NCBI GenBank assembly: GCA_963701205.1
Contig: OY969575.1
Coordinates: forward strand, 1,798,001-1,862,000
Direction of reading: 5' to 3'
DNA from: JALZKA01 sp963701205
GTDB lineage: Bacteria; Actinomycetota; Thermoleophilia; Solirubrobacterales; 70-9
DNA: 64,000 nt
Shown here: in pieces, positions 32,634-42,548 of the stretch
How positions within the stretch are numbered: position 1 is the first letter of the stretch
Layout: every line of letters starts with the position of its first letter
Notes under the pieces: model-generated
What the model was told of the DNA's origin: nothing
Databases searched by the model: none
What the model saw: the letters and a program-made list of their open reading frames with translations, nothing else
Position numbers and translations under genes: made by a program

Positions 32634-33788
32634 ATGACCGAAGCCATTCTCACCGACCTCTACTCGATTCCCCAGCAGCACCTCGACTTTCGCGACCTCG
32701 TTCGCCGGATCGCATCGGAGCAGGTGGCGCCGCGCGCGGCCGAGATCGACAGGACGGACGAGTATCCGCACGACCTGCGCGAACTTCTCGCCGAACAGGA
32801 CATTCTGGGTCTGCCCTTCAGCGAGGAGTACGGGGGCATGGGCACCGGCACGCTGATGTTGCAGATGGCGGTTGAGGAGCTCGCCAAGGCCTCGGCCTCG
32901 GTTGCGCTCATCCTGATGGTCCAGGAACTCGGCAGCCTGCCGATCCAGCTCTTTGGCTCGGATGAGCTCAAGGAACGCCTGCTGCCCGATCTGGCGAGCG
33001 GCAAGACGTCGCCGGCGTTTGCCTTGTCCGAGCCGGACGCCGGGTCTGATCCCGCCGCGATGCGAACCACGGCGGTGCTTGACGGCGACGAGTGGGTGAT
33101 CAACGGCACCAAGAACTGGATCACCAACGCCGGGATCGCGGACTTCTACATCGTCTTTGCCGTCACCGATCGCGAGCAGGGCCGGATCACGGCCTTCGTC
33201 GTCGAGTCGGACCGCGACGGCTTCAGCGTGCCGAAGTTCGAGCACAAACTCGGCATCCACGGATCCCCTACCGGCCAGCCCGTGTTTGAAGACGTTCGGG
33301 TGCCTGCAGCCAACGTGATCGGCGAGGTCGGCCGCGGCCTCTCGGTGGCGCTCGGCACCCTGGAGCGAACCCGGCTCGGCGCTGCCGCCCAAGCCGTGGG
33401 GATCGCGCAGGGTGCCACGGACTACGCCAACGAGTACGCCAAAGAGCGGATCGTTCGCGGCAAACCGATAAACCAGCTGCAGGGCATCCAGTTCAAGCTC
33501 GCCGATATGCAGACCAAGACCGCGGCCGCGCGCGAACTGCTCTACAAGGCCTGCGCGATGGTCGATCGCGGCGACCCGCAGTTGGCGATGTATTCGTCGA
33601 TGGCAAAGCTGTTTGCATCCGACGCCGCGATGGAAGTGACCGTCGAAGCCGTCCAGGTCTTGGGTGGCTACGGCTACGTCACCGAGTATCCGGTCGAGCG
33701 GATGATGCGCGACGCCAAAATCACTCAGATCTACGAAGGCACGAACGAGATCCAGCGCGTGGTCATCGCCCGCCAGATGGCGGGCTGA
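32634..33788 (+). CDS. acyl-CoA dehydrogenase
   Basis: A 384-residue flavoenzyme that introduces the trans-2,3 double bond in acyl-CoA. Signature 1 (FALSEPDAGSDPAAMRTTA) and signature 2 (QLQGIQFKLADMQ and GGYGYVTEYPVERMMRDAKI) are present, with the catalytic Glu in QIYEGTNEIQR. Length and motifs suit short-chain or branched-chain (isovaleryl-/butyryl-CoA) members. Given HMG-CoA-lyase-like and carboxylase genes elsewhere in the window, isovaleryl-CoA is possible. ATG 32634 is preferred over an in-frame start 12 codons earlier. Confidence 0.94.
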   Translation: MTEAILTDLYSIPQQHLDFRDLVRRIASEQVAPRAAEIDRTDEYPHDLRELLAEQDILGLPFSEEYGGMGTGTLMLQMAVEELAKASASVALILMVQELGSLPIQLFGSDELKERLLPDLASGKTSPAFALSEPDAGSDPAAMRTTAVLDGDEWVINGTKNWITNAGIADFYIVFAVTDREQGRITAFVVESDRDGFSVPKFEHKLGIHGSPTGQPVFEDVRVPAANVIGEVGRGLSVALGTLERTRLGAAAQAVGIAQGATDYANEYAKERIVRGKPINQLQGIQFKLADMQTKTAAARELLYKACAMVDRGDPQLAMYSSMAKLFASDAAMEVTVEAVQVLGGYGYVTEYPVERMMRDAKITQIYEGTNEIQRVVIARQMAG

Positions 33789-33794
33789 CCCACA

Positions 33795-33813
33795 CGCTGC
33801 CTTTGGGGCAGCG
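33795..33813. terminator. hairpin between convergent genes
   Basis: A 7-bp perfect stem CGCTGCC/GGCAGCG with a 5-base loop lies between the stops of the acyl-CoA dehydrogenase and glnN genes, which face each other. There is no T run, so it may act in both directions with Rho or as an end protector. Confidence 0.45.
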
Positions 33814-33816
33814 GCG

Positions 33817-35964
33817 CTACTTGATGAACAGGATCTCGGAGTACTTCGGCAGCGGCCAGAGGTCGTCGGCCACAACGCGTTCGAGCTTGTCGGCGACCTT
33901 GCGGACAGCCACCATCGCCTGCAGCTGGTGATCGCGCGCATACTCGGCCAGCGCCAATCCCTCGACCCCGTCGGGGTAGAGGTTGGCCCGGGCCAACTCG
34001 CCGATCGCTGCGTGTAGTTCCTCGGTCAGCGGCCGCACTTCGTCGGCCAAGCTGCCGACGCCCGACGCTTCGACCAACGCGAGATGCCGAAGCGCCGCCG
34101 GCAGCAACAGCGTGCGCGCGATCGTCTCGGTCGTCTCGGCCTCGATGTTGGCCCGCATGACGTACTGCTCCAGCCAGACCTCGTAGCGGGACTCCAACTC
34201 GCGCTCAGAGAGCACGTTGTAGTGCTCAAACGCGGCAACCGTCGGCCCCGCGATCACCTCGGGCAGTGCGTCGGGCGTGGTGCGCAGGTTCTTGAGCCCG
34301 CGGGTTTCCGCCTCGGCGTGCCATTCGTCGCTGTAGTTGTCGCCGGCAAACAGGATGCGCTTGTTTGCGGTGTAGGTGTCGGCGACGACCTCCAGCACGG
34401 CATTGCTGATATCGCCGCCAGCGCCGAGTTTTGCCTCCAACTGGTTGGAGAGGTCGTCGATCGCCTCGGCGACGATCGTGTTGAGGACGGTGTTCGGGAA
34501 ACCCAGCGACATGCTTGAGCCCAGCGCCCGGAACTCGAACTTGTTGCCGGTGAACGCGAACGGGGAGGTGCGGTTGCGGTCGCCACCGTGCATCGGGAGC
34601 GGCGGGAGCACCGTCGAGCCCAGCTCAAGGACCGAAGCAGGCGTCTTGCCATCGCCCGATCCGGAGGCGATGGAGTCGAACGCCAGCTCGAGCTCGCCGC
34701 CCAAGAAGATCGAGATGATCGCGGGTGGCGCCTCGTTGGCTCCCAGCCGGTGGTCCTGACCGATGTTGGCGACCGAGGCCCGCAGGAGGCCCTGGTGCTT
34801 GTTGACGGCCTGAATGACAGCGGCGCAGAAGAACAGGAAGTTCGTGTTCTCAGACGGCGTGTCGCCGGGCTCCATCAGGTTGTGGCCGGTGTCGGTGGCC
34901 ATCGACCAGTTGTTGTGCTTGCCGGATCCGTTCACGCCTGCGAACGGCTTCTCATGGAGCAAGCAGACGAGCCCGTACTTGCGGGCGACCGACTGCAGCA
35001 CCTGCATCAGCAGCTGCTGGTGGTCAGACCCGACGTTCGAGTTTTCATACAGCGGCGCGATTTCGTACTGGGCCGGCGCGACCTCGTTGTGACGGGTCTT
35101 GACCGGAATGCCGAGCTTCGCCATCTCCGTCTCCGCGTCCAGCATGCAGGCCAAAACGCGCTCGGGAATCGCTCCGAAGTAGTGGTCGTCGAGCTCGTGG
35201 CCCTTGGCAGGCTGGGCGCCGAACAGCGTCCGGCCCGTTGTGACCAGGTCGGGCCGCTCGTAGTAGTACTGCTCGTCGATCAAGAAGTACTCCTGCTCGG
35301 GTCCGACCGTGGTGAAGACACGCTCCACCTGCGCTTCGCCAAGCAGCCGCAAGGCGCGGATCGCAGCGGTTGACAGCGCGTCCATTGAGCGCAGAAGCGG
35401 AATCTTGGCGTCGAGCGCCTCGCCGGTCCACGACGCGAACGCGGTCGGGATGCAAAGCAGGGCGCCGTTTGGGTTCTCCAGGACGAACGCCGGGCTCGTG
35501 GGGTCCCACGCGGTGTAGCCACGGGCCTCGAAGGTCGCCCGGATGCCGCCGGTCGGAAACGATGAGGCGTCCGGCTCGCCCTGAATCAGCTCGGAGCCGC
35601 GGAACTTGGCAATCGCGCCGCCCTCGCCCGTCGGATCGAAGAACGAGTCGTGCTTTTCCGCAGTCAGACCCGTCAGGGGCTGAAAGACGTGGGTGAAGTG
35701 GGTCGCGCCCTTCTCAAGCGCCCATTCCTTCATGGCCTGCGCGACCTCATCGGCCAGCGCGGGCTCAAGCGGCTCGCCCTTCTCAAGAATCGCTTGCAGC
35801 TGCCGGAACGCGTCCTTTGAGAGTCGTTCCTTTTGGGCGTCGGCCGAAAAAACGTTGACGCCGAATGGGTACGAATCGGACTTGCTCAGGTCCGCTGACC
35901 CGAGCGCTTCACCGTTGGGGCTCCACTGGGCGGCGGTTACGTTTTGCTGACGGATCCTGGACAT
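33817..35964 (-). CDS. glnN: glutamine synthetase type III (GlnN)
   Basis: A 715-residue glutamine synthetase of the large GSIII class, ligating ammonia to glutamate with ATP. The N-terminal GSIII region (GVNVFSADAQKERLSKDAF), the catalytic NGSGKHNNWSM motif, EVAPAQYEIAPLYENSNV and FRALGSSMSLGFPN are all intact. Size is typical (about 700-730, against 450-470 for type I). It stands alone, so nitrogen control is probably through its own promoter in the 174-bp upstream spacer; no regulator gene is adjacent. Confidence 0.96.
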   Translation of the reverse strand: MSRIRQQNVTAAQWSPNGEALGSADLSKSDSYPFGVNVFSADAQKERLSKDAFRQLQAILEKGEPLEPALADEVAQAMKEWALEKGATHFTHVFQPLTGLTAEKHDSFFDPTGEGGAIAKFRGSELIQGEPDASSFPTGGIRATFEARGYTAWDPTSPAFVLENPNGALLCIPTAFASWTGEALDAKIPLLRSMDALSTAAIRALRLLGEAQVERVFTTVGPEQEYFLIDEQYYYERPDLVTTGRTLFGAQPAKGHELDDHYFGAIPERVLACMLDAETEMAKLGIPVKTRHNEVAPAQYEIAPLYENSNVGSDHQQLLMQVLQSVARKYGLVCLLHEKPFAGVNGSGKHNNWSMATDTGHNLMEPGDTPSENTNFLFFCAAVIQAVNKHQGLLRASVANIGQDHRLGANEAPPAIISIFLGGELELAFDSIASGSGDGKTPASVLELGSTVLPPLPMHGGDRNRTSPFAFTGNKFEFRALGSSMSLGFPNTVLNTIVAEAIDDLSNQLEAKLGAGGDISNAVLEVVADTYTANKRILFAGDNYSDEWHAEAETRGLKNLRTTPDALPEVIAGPTVAAFEHYNVLSERELESRYEVWLEQYVMRANIEAETTETIARTLLLPAALRHLALVEASGVGSLADEVRPLTEELHAAIGELARANLYPDGVEGLALAEYARDHQLQAMVAVRKVADKLERVVADDLWPLPKYSEILFIK

Positions 35965-36138
35965 CGACTCTCATACCTCCTGGCGCAGCCAAGGGATCCC
36001 GGGCGGGATTCGTTGGCACATCGCGCGCTGATTGATCTTGGAAGAGTTAGGGCAGGATATTCAGCCTCGGATGGCGGCCGTTGTCCGCTTGTACAAATTT
36101 GCCCCCTGGCCCTTCGCCATCCGTCCCCTGATATTCCC

Positions 36139-36939
36139 CTAGCTGGACGCCGTTGGCGGCCGAAGCAGGCCGGCCCCGATTGCTGCGGCGACGCCTGCGC
36201 CCGCGGTAAGCACACCCAGCCATAAAAGCGGGGCGGCAACGGCACCGTAGACGGCCTCGGCGATTGCCGACGCCTGGCCGGCCTCAAACCCCGCCGTAGC
36301 GGCGAGGCTGCCAATTGCGTATACCGCCACCAATCCGAGGCCGGCCACAGCAACGGCCAGCGCGGCGGTTCGGGCCGCGGCGAGCTTGTTTGGGCCACGC
36401 CAGAGCGAAGCTCCAAGCACGAAAACCCCGGCGAGGCCCGCAAACATCGCGAGGGTCGTCGCCGAATCAAGTGCGCGGAGCAGATCGAGGCCCTTGACCT
36501 CAGCGGTACCACCGATGACCAGATCGAGATTGTCGGGCACACCGCTGCCCAGTCCGGGGGATACGCCGTCGAGTTCGGTACGAAGCGGAAGGCCAACGTT
36601 CCTGACCGCGAGGATCGCCTGCGGAGCCTCCCGATCGATCAGGGTCCGGTGGGCCGCCGCTACCGCAGCGGCAAACGAACGGCGAAAGGCCGGGTTTTCC
36701 GCCAGCGCGGCCGTGACGTCGTCGGGGGCCGCCGATCCCGCACCGATGCGGCTGAGCTCGAACGCCACGGGGCCGCGAATCTGTTCCTGGACCGCCGGGT
36801 CGTCGAGGGCTCCGGTCGCTCGGTCGGCAAACGCATCCGCGTCAAACAGCACGAGCTGCGCGTAAAGGCCAACGAGCCCCACAAAACAAAGCAGCGACGA
36901 AAGGACAACCACGGCCCCGTTTGTTCCCCGTCGCCTCAT
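36139..36939 (-). CDS. integral membrane protein
   Basis: A 266-residue protein. One N-terminal helix (about 8-30) is followed by an extracytoplasmic Ala-rich helical region of about 120 residues, then three or four helices to the C-terminus. The spacing of the two membrane blocks resembles putative extracytoplasmic-loop membrane proteins seen in actinobacteria. I do not recognise the family. Its start overlaps the phosphoesterase stop by 4 nt (ATGA), so the two are co-translated. Confidence 0.75.
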   Translation of the reverse strand: MRRRGTNGAVVVLSSLLCFVGLVGLYAQLVLFDADAFADRATGALDDPAVQEQIRGPVAFELSRIGAGSAAPDDVTAALAENPAFRRSFAAAVAAAHRTLIDREAPQAILAVRNVGLPLRTELDGVSPGLGSGVPDNLDLVIGGTAEVKGLDLLRALDSATTLAMFAGLAGVFVLGASLWRGPNKLAAARTAALAVAVAGLGLVAVYAIGSLAATAGFEAGQASAIAEAVYGAVAAPLLWLGVLTAGAGVAAAIGAGLLRPPTASS

Positions 36940-38051
36940 CCCGCCAGGTCGGCGCGTGTCCAGCCGTCCAGCAGGTGCCGGAGTTCGGGTGGCCCGTCGG
37001 CGCCGACGACGGCCACGGTCCCCGGCCAGTAGGCGCTGCCCGCCGACGTCTCGCGCAAAAGGCCCGGACTGTGAACCCAGCTGCCGGTGTTCCAAAGTCG
37101 GGTGGCGCCGTCCCTTGCAAGCCAAGGTTGCTCTTCGGGCAGCGGCCCGCGGCGATGGGTGTGGCCAAAGATGACGTGGGGGGCGCCGATTCGGAGCCGT
37201 TCGACAACCTCAGCGATCGCGTCCACCCCGGCGCGGGTGATCGCGTTGGGCGACAGGTCGGCCTTGACGGGTCCAATGCCGAGCCTGTTCGCGACCCCGA
37301 CCGCGCCGGGCAGAGCGACCGAGCCAAGCAGCCAGCCGCGAATCTTGGCGCCGGTGCCCTCACCGCCCGACAGCGCGTCCCAAATCCGCTTGGTCGGGCT
37401 GCCGCCAGGGTGGCCGCTCGCTGCACCCGCCTGGGCGAGCGCGAAGAGGAATGCGTAGATCGGAGCGGCGACGCGCTCGTAGTCGTCGGGGGAATCGGGT
37501 TCGGGCTCGTGCGTCGGCGGGTCAAGCGGGTCGGGTTCGGCCGGGCTCAGGCCCAGCGTTCGTTCCACAAGCGACAGCCCCAAACGCTCGAAGGTCGGAA
37601 TCGTGAGGTGGCGATCCAGGTAGTGGCCGTGGGTCGCGTAGACATCGTCGCGAATCCAGATGCCTGGATAGGAGACTTCGATCTCCACTCCGGGGAGCGC
37701 GTCGCGCAGCAGCGTTGCTGGCCAAGCGTCCAGGCCGGCGACGTCGGCAAGCCCCAGTTCGGGGCCGGTGCGTTGCTCGAGCCAGCCCGAGACAAGACGA
37801 TGGTCGTGATTGCCGGGCACGATGGTTGCCCGCCCGCCGACGGCCTCCACCAACCGCTCAAGAATGGGCGCCGCGATCTCGATCGCTTCAGCCAAAGGCC
37901 TGTCGCGGAGTTCCACGACGTCGCCCAGCAAGATCAGCCGGTCGGCGTCCGCGACCACGTCCACAAGCGGCGCGATGGCCGCCTCACGACGCAGAAGATC
38001 TGCGTCGGAGCCGGCGCCGAGGTGCAGGTCGGAGACGATCGCTGTTCTCAC
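36936..38051 (-). CDS. calcineurin-like metallophosphoesterase
   Basis: A 371-residue phosphoesterase with the complete di-metal motif series: DLHLG (8-12), GDVVE, GNHDH, a GH in THGHY and GHTHR near the C-terminus. It starts with GTG. A central insert of about 80 residues rich in Pro/Glu/Asp precedes the last motif. UDP-2,3-diacylglucosamine hydrolase-like or nucleotide phosphodiesterase activity is possible; the substrate is unknown. It is coupled to the membrane protein downstream. Confidence 0.88.
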   Translation of the reverse strand: MRTAIVSDLHLGAGSDADLLRREAAIAPLVDVVADADRLILLGDVVELRDRPLAEAIEIAAPILERLVEAVGGRATIVPGNHDHRLVSGWLEQRTGPELGLADVAGLDAWPATLLRDALPGVEIEVSYPGIWIRDDVYATHGHYLDRHLTIPTFERLGLSLVERTLGLSPAEPDPLDPPTHEPEPDSPDDYERVAAPIYAFLFALAQAGAASGHPGGSPTKRIWDALSGGEGTGAKIRGWLLGSVALPGAVGVANRLGIGPVKADLSPNAITRAGVDAIAEVVERLRIGAPHVIFGHTHRRGPLPEEQPWLARDGATRLWNTGSWVHSPGLLRETSAGSAYWPGTVAVVGADGPPELRHLLDGWTRADLAG

Positions 38052-38075
38052 CCTTCCAATTAGACTGGATGGCGG

Positions 38076-40121
38076 ATGGAGAGGCCGCCCGCATCAGCGC
38101 CTGACCCGGTTGCGGCGCTGACCGCCAGCGATCTCTTTGACCTCGGGCAGCGCGAAGTCCTGCGAGCCCTCTGCGAGACGTTCATTCCGGCCCTCGACCC
38201 GCCTGCGGGTGATGACGTCGCCGTCGAGTTCTGGCGCCGCGGCGCCGCCCAGATGATGGTTGCCGAGGGCGTTGAGCTCGCCCTGGTTGGAGCCGAGATT
38301 GATGGGCAGGTGAGCGCTGGCCTGCGCACGCTGCTCGACGAGCTTGGCGCCAATGGCATGAGCCTCGATGTCCCGCTAGCTGATCGTGAGCAGCTTGTCC
38401 ACGGGTTCAATGCCGCCGGGCCGGACGCCTTGGCCGGGATCGCAACATTCCGTTCGCTCGCGGGATCAGTCTTCTATGCGGCGCCCGATCCGGCGACCGG
38501 CCGCAATCCGAACTGGGAGACGATTGGATTCCCCGGCCCCGCAGCGCCACCGCCCACAGACCGGGAGCGGCCGCTGCGCGTACGTGGCGCAGCCGGACGG
38601 GACGAGCACGTCGAAGCTGACGTTTGCGTCGTTGGCTCCGGGGCGGGCGGGGCCGTGATCGCTGCCGAGCTTGCTCAGACGGGGCGGCGGGTCGTCGTGC
38701 TTGAGGCGGGCTTCTACCACGACGACGCCGGACTTCGATGGGCTGGAGCTCTCGGCCTACCAGCGGCTCTACCTGAACGGAGGGCCCTTCCCGACGGCCG
38801 ACGGTCAGGTTTCGATCGTTGCGGGGGCGGGGGTTGGCGGCGGCACGGTTGTCAACTGGACCAACTGCCTGCGGACCTCCGATCACGTTCGTGCCGAATG
38901 GGCTGGCGATCACGGTCTGTCCGACCTCGCGGAGTCGAGCTTCGACGGGCACCTCGATGCCGTCTTCGAGCGGCTCGGGGTCAACGGTGAGTGCAGCGAT
39001 TTGAATGGCCCGCACCAGCGCCTCAAACAGGGGTGTGAGGAGTTTGGGCTACGACTTTCGGCTGATCACGAGGAACACGGATCCCGCCACCTACACGCCG
39101 GAGGGTGCGGCCTACATGGGCTTTGGCGATCAATCGGGCTCCAAGCAATCAACCGCCAAGACCTATCTGCCCGACGCCCAGAGCGCCGGGGCGGAGATCT
39201 ACGCCGGGGCAAGGGTTGAGCGCGTCCTCGCCGCGAACGGCCAGGCAAGCGGGGTTGAGGCCAGTTGGGTTTCCCAGGACCCAGACGCCCCGCCCCGGCG
39301 GCTCACGGTGGCGGCGCCGATCGTGGTCGTCGTCGCCTGCGGGGCGATCGAGTCGCCGGCTTTGCTTTTGCGATCGGGGCTCGGCGGCCCGGCCGTTGGC
39401 GAGCACCTGAGGCTGCATCCCACAGTCGCCGTGACGGCCTACTACGACGAGCCCCAGAACTGGTTTTGGGGCCCGCCGCAGGCAGCGCTCTCGCATCAGT
39501 TCGCGGACACGGGGGAGGGCTACGGCTTCCTGATCGAGTCGGCGCAGGCGACCACCGGCCTGTTTGCGGGCGCGATTCCCTGGCGGTCGGGGGCAGATCA
39601 CAAGCGGCGCATGCGCGAGTGGTCCCATGCGGCGAGCGCTGATTGCGCTGGTTCGCGAGCGCGGCGAGGGCCGCGTGACGATCGACGGGTCGGGGAAGGC
39701 GGTGGTGGATTACCCGATCGCCGACGAGCTTGACCGTGGCCATCTGAAACTGGGGGTCGAGCAGCTTGTTCGCATCCACGCCGCCGCCGGCGCGCGCGAA
39801 ATCGTGGGCAGCGGCATCCATGCGCCTGATTGGACGAGGGGCGACGACCTCGAGGCGTTCATCGACGCGCTCAATGCGCTTGAGATCAAGCCCCGCGAGT
39901 ACCTGACTTTCTCGGCCCACCAGATGGGCACGTGTCGGATGGGCCGTGACCCGGCGACATCCGTCGCGAATCCCTGGGGTGAGCTTCACGACACTCCCGG
40001 CGTGTGGATCGGGGACGCATCCGCGTTCCCAAGCGCGTCCGGAACCAACCCGATGGCGACGATCATGGCGCTTGCCCGACGGACCGCGGGCGCCATCGCG
40101 AGCGCCGCCGAACCTGAGTAG
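38076..40121 (+). pseudogene. GMC oxidoreductase (long-chain alcohol oxidase type), frameshifted
   Basis: About 680 residues can be read if three single-base shifts are corrected, at about 38730, 39045 and 39635; each looks like one extra base. The parts join into one GMC flavoprotein: an N-terminal alpha-helical domain (about 15-140) as in alcohol oxidases, FAD motif VVGSGAGGAVIAAELA, then GAGVGGGTVVNWTN, ACGAIESPALLLRSGLGG, AHQMGTCRMG and GDASAFPSASGTNPMATIM with the FAD C-terminal loop. No internal stops occur apart from those caused by the shifts. Either sequencing error or very recent decay. Confidence 0.8.
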
Positions 40122-40131
40122 GCTCGCGCCG

Positions 40132-41015
40132 ATGAGTCCCGAACCCCGGCGCACCTCCGAAGACCGCTTTGCCGACCTGCCGGACTTCCCGTTCGCTCCG
40201 CACTACCGCGAGCTTGACGGGATGCGGCTTGCCCACATCGACGAAGGCGGAGGGCGGCCGGTCGTCTTCTTTCACGGCGAGCCGACCTGGTCGTATCTGT
40301 GGCGGCACGTGATCCCGCCGGTTCTCGATGCCGGCTTTCGCTGCATCGCCCCCGATTACGCGGGCTTCGGCCGCTCTGACAAGCCCACCGACCTCGATTG
40401 GTACTCATACGACAAGCACGTGGAAGTCACCAAGCCCCTGTTCGACGAGCTTGACCTACGCGACGCGGTAGCGGTCGTCCACGACTGGGGCGGGCCGATC
40501 GGCCTGCGCTGCGCGGTTGAGCAGCCGGACCGTTTTTCGGCGATCGTCGCGATGGATACCGGCCTCTTCACCGGCGAGCAGCGGATGTCCGACGCCTGGC
40601 AGACGTTCCGCGACTTCGTCGAGCGCACCGAAGATCTCCCGATCTCGATGCTTGTCCGCAACGCCGTTGCGCGGGGGATGAGCGATGAGGTTGCGGCGGC
40701 CTACGACGCGCCGTTCGAGACGCCGGCAGTCAAAGGCAGGAGCGCGAGCGTTTCCACTGATGATTCCGACGGATCCCGGGATGACCGGCGCGGCCGCGGG
40801 CAAGCGGGTCGTGGAGGCCCTTAAATCCGATCCGCGGCCAAAGCTCTGCCTGTGGGCGGATTCCGACCCGATCATCCCGCCGAAAGTCGGCGCTCGCTTC
40901 GCAGCGGCGATCGGCGCGCCGGAACCCGAGATCATCGCGGAGGCCTCGCACTTTCCTGCAGGAGGATGCGGGCGCGGAGATCGGGGCCAGGATCGCCGCC
41001 TGGCTCGGGTCCTAG
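40132..41015 (+). pseudogene. haloalkane dehalogenase-like alpha/beta hydrolase, frameshifted
   Basis: Corrected length about 293 residues. ATG 40132 leads into HGEPTWSYLWR (oxyanion and halide-binding region) and VVHDWGGPIGL, where the nucleophile is Asp rather than Ser, the mark of dehalogenase-type hydrolases. Extra single bases at about 40736 and 40954 break the frame; the distal frames restore KAGARAFPLMIPTDPG, LWADSDPIIPPK and the catalytic His in EASHF. Stop at 41013-41015 overlaps the convergent hydrolase. It follows the GMC oxidase by 10 bp. Confidence 0.8.
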
Positions 41016-41813
41016 AGCAGCGCTCTAGCCAGAAACTCAAGTAGCGGTTCGTTGAACGCCTGCGGCCGTTCAAGGCTGGGCAGGTGAGCCGCCCCCTGAA
41101 TATCGACGTGCTCGGATCCAGTCCGGCGTGTGAATTCGAACGCGCCGGCGAGGACGCTTGGCTGATCGAACTCGCCCGTAATGACTAGCGCCGGACAGCG
41201 CAACTCGTCGAGACGCTCGATCGCCGGAGGTTCCAGCGAGCCAGGCTCGACGCGAAAGCCAACTTGCCGTTCCAGCAGCACCCTGTTGATCCGCGATACC
41301 TGCTTGCGGATCTCGCCATCGACCTCCTCGGTCCGCCGATGTGGCCCATCGAGCCACATCTTCATCTCAAGCTCATTTGCCGCGTCCAGTCCCTCGCGCT
41401 CCAGGGTCTCGTCAACTGCTTCCCACGCCAGTGTGATCTCCTGCGAGTGCTGCCATCCGGAGGGCACAGACCCCACCGTGACGAGGGCGCTGACGCGATG
41501 AGGGACTGAGAGGGCGAGGTCCAGCGCAGCGGCGCCGCCCATTGAGGCCCCGACCACCGCCGCACCTTCGACCTCCAGCGTGTCGAGCATGTCCAAAGCG
41601 TCGCCGTGGAGCGTGTACGGCCGCACCGGGTCGGCGGAATCGCCGAATCCACGCGCGTCGTAGCGAATCGTTGTGAATCGCTCGGCCAGCTCTTCCCACT
41701 GCGGCTCCCACATCCGCCGATCGTGGATTCCCGGAGTGCATCAGGAGGACGGCTGGTCCCTCGCCGGCGACCTCGTAGGCGAGGCCGCTGCGGGTGCGGG
41801 CGGTAACCGTCAA
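41012..41813 (-). pseudogene. alpha/beta hydrolase, frameshifted
   Basis: Corrected length about 266 residues, starting near a TTG at 41813. The N-terminus (TVTARTRSGLAYEVAGEGPAV, LLMHSG) is in one frame and the rest, from HDRRMWEPQWEELAERF onward, in another; one extra base near 41729 explains it. The nucleophile elbow GASMGG, an acid in VITGEFD and the His in GAAHLP form the usual triad. Substrate unknown. No ATG fits, so the start may contain a further error. Confidence 0.72.
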
Positions 41814-41829
41814 GGCTGCGCCATTCTCC

Positions 41830-42468
41830 TCAAAGCCGGAGCACGATCGCCGACGTAACCAACTCTGCGATCGGTCCCGTCGGGAATCCCGGCGATCTCG
41901 CCGCCGCCCTTGGGATTTGGATCCTGCCGTCGTCGGAGACGAGCTCCATGTCCACATCGATGTCGAGGTCGGCACCCCCGACGCCTGTGAAGTTCAGGAT
42001 TGTGCCGAGGATCCCGGAGCCCGGAACCGACGCGTTCCCGGCCGCGAACTCGGCGATATCGGAGAGCGATGTCGTTCCGCGCATGCCGAGGACGTAGGGG
42101 TCGTCGCCCGTCTGCGTGAGGATGAAGTTGTCGATCCGAACCGGGCCGGCATCGGAGTCGGTAATCACAATCCGCGCGTCGCCAAACCGGTCCAGGTCCT
42201 CAAAGGCGCGCGGATCCTCCTCCACTTCGATGTCGAGTTCCAGGCCGGAGCCGGTGATCTCCAGGGAATCGCCGCTTCCCCAAAGGAGCCGGATAGCCGG
42301 GATCGCGTTCAGGCTGACGTCCGCAACCCCGCCTCGATCGGTCAATCGGTCCTCGATCGCTCCCTCGCCAAGGCCGGGCAAAAAGACCTGCGCTGCAACC
42401 ACGACCAGCACGATCGCGGCGGCCAACGCCGCTGCGATCCGGCCGGGCAGTGACTCGGGGATGCGCAT
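41830..42468 (-). CDS. DUF2993/LmeA-like secreted or anchored protein
   Basis: A protein of about 212 residues (a GTG at 42495 would add 9). An N-terminal helix (about 12-32) ends in a LPGLGEGAIEDRL segment, and the rest is beta-rich with alternating hydrophobic strands, as in DUF2993 proteins such as LmeA of mycobacteria, which bind phospholipid in the envelope. It is one of the few unbroken genes between 38 and 45.5 kb and lies just ahead of the frameshifted hydrolase on the same strand. Confidence 0.75.
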   Translation of the reverse strand: MRIPESLPGRIAAALAAAIVLVVVAAQVFLPGLGEGAIEDRLTDRGGVADVSLNAIPAIRLLWGSGDSLEITGSGLELDIEVEEDPRAFEDLDRFGDARIVITDSDAGPVRIDNFILTQTGDDPYVLGMRGTTSLSDIAEFAAGNASVPGSGILGTILNFTGVGGADLDIDVDMELVSDDGRIQIPRAAARSPGFPTGPIAELVTSAIVLRL

Positions 42469-42548
42469 CCGGTCCAAATCTACCGCCGTCTCCACCGGGT
42501 CCCGGGTGCAGCGCGTGCGACCTCGTGCTCCCCTACGATCTGGAGCGG

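Noticed and set aside
32211..33941. 576-residue - strand frame across the acyl-CoA dehydrogenase gene
   Set aside because: Antisense shadow of an enzyme with all its signatures intact; the translated text has the His/Arg-rich composition typical of such shadows.
36070..36141. A 23-codon leader-like frame between glnN and the membrane protein gene
   Set aside because: No ribosome site, no attenuator structure and no evident link to either neighbouring gene, which are on the other strand.
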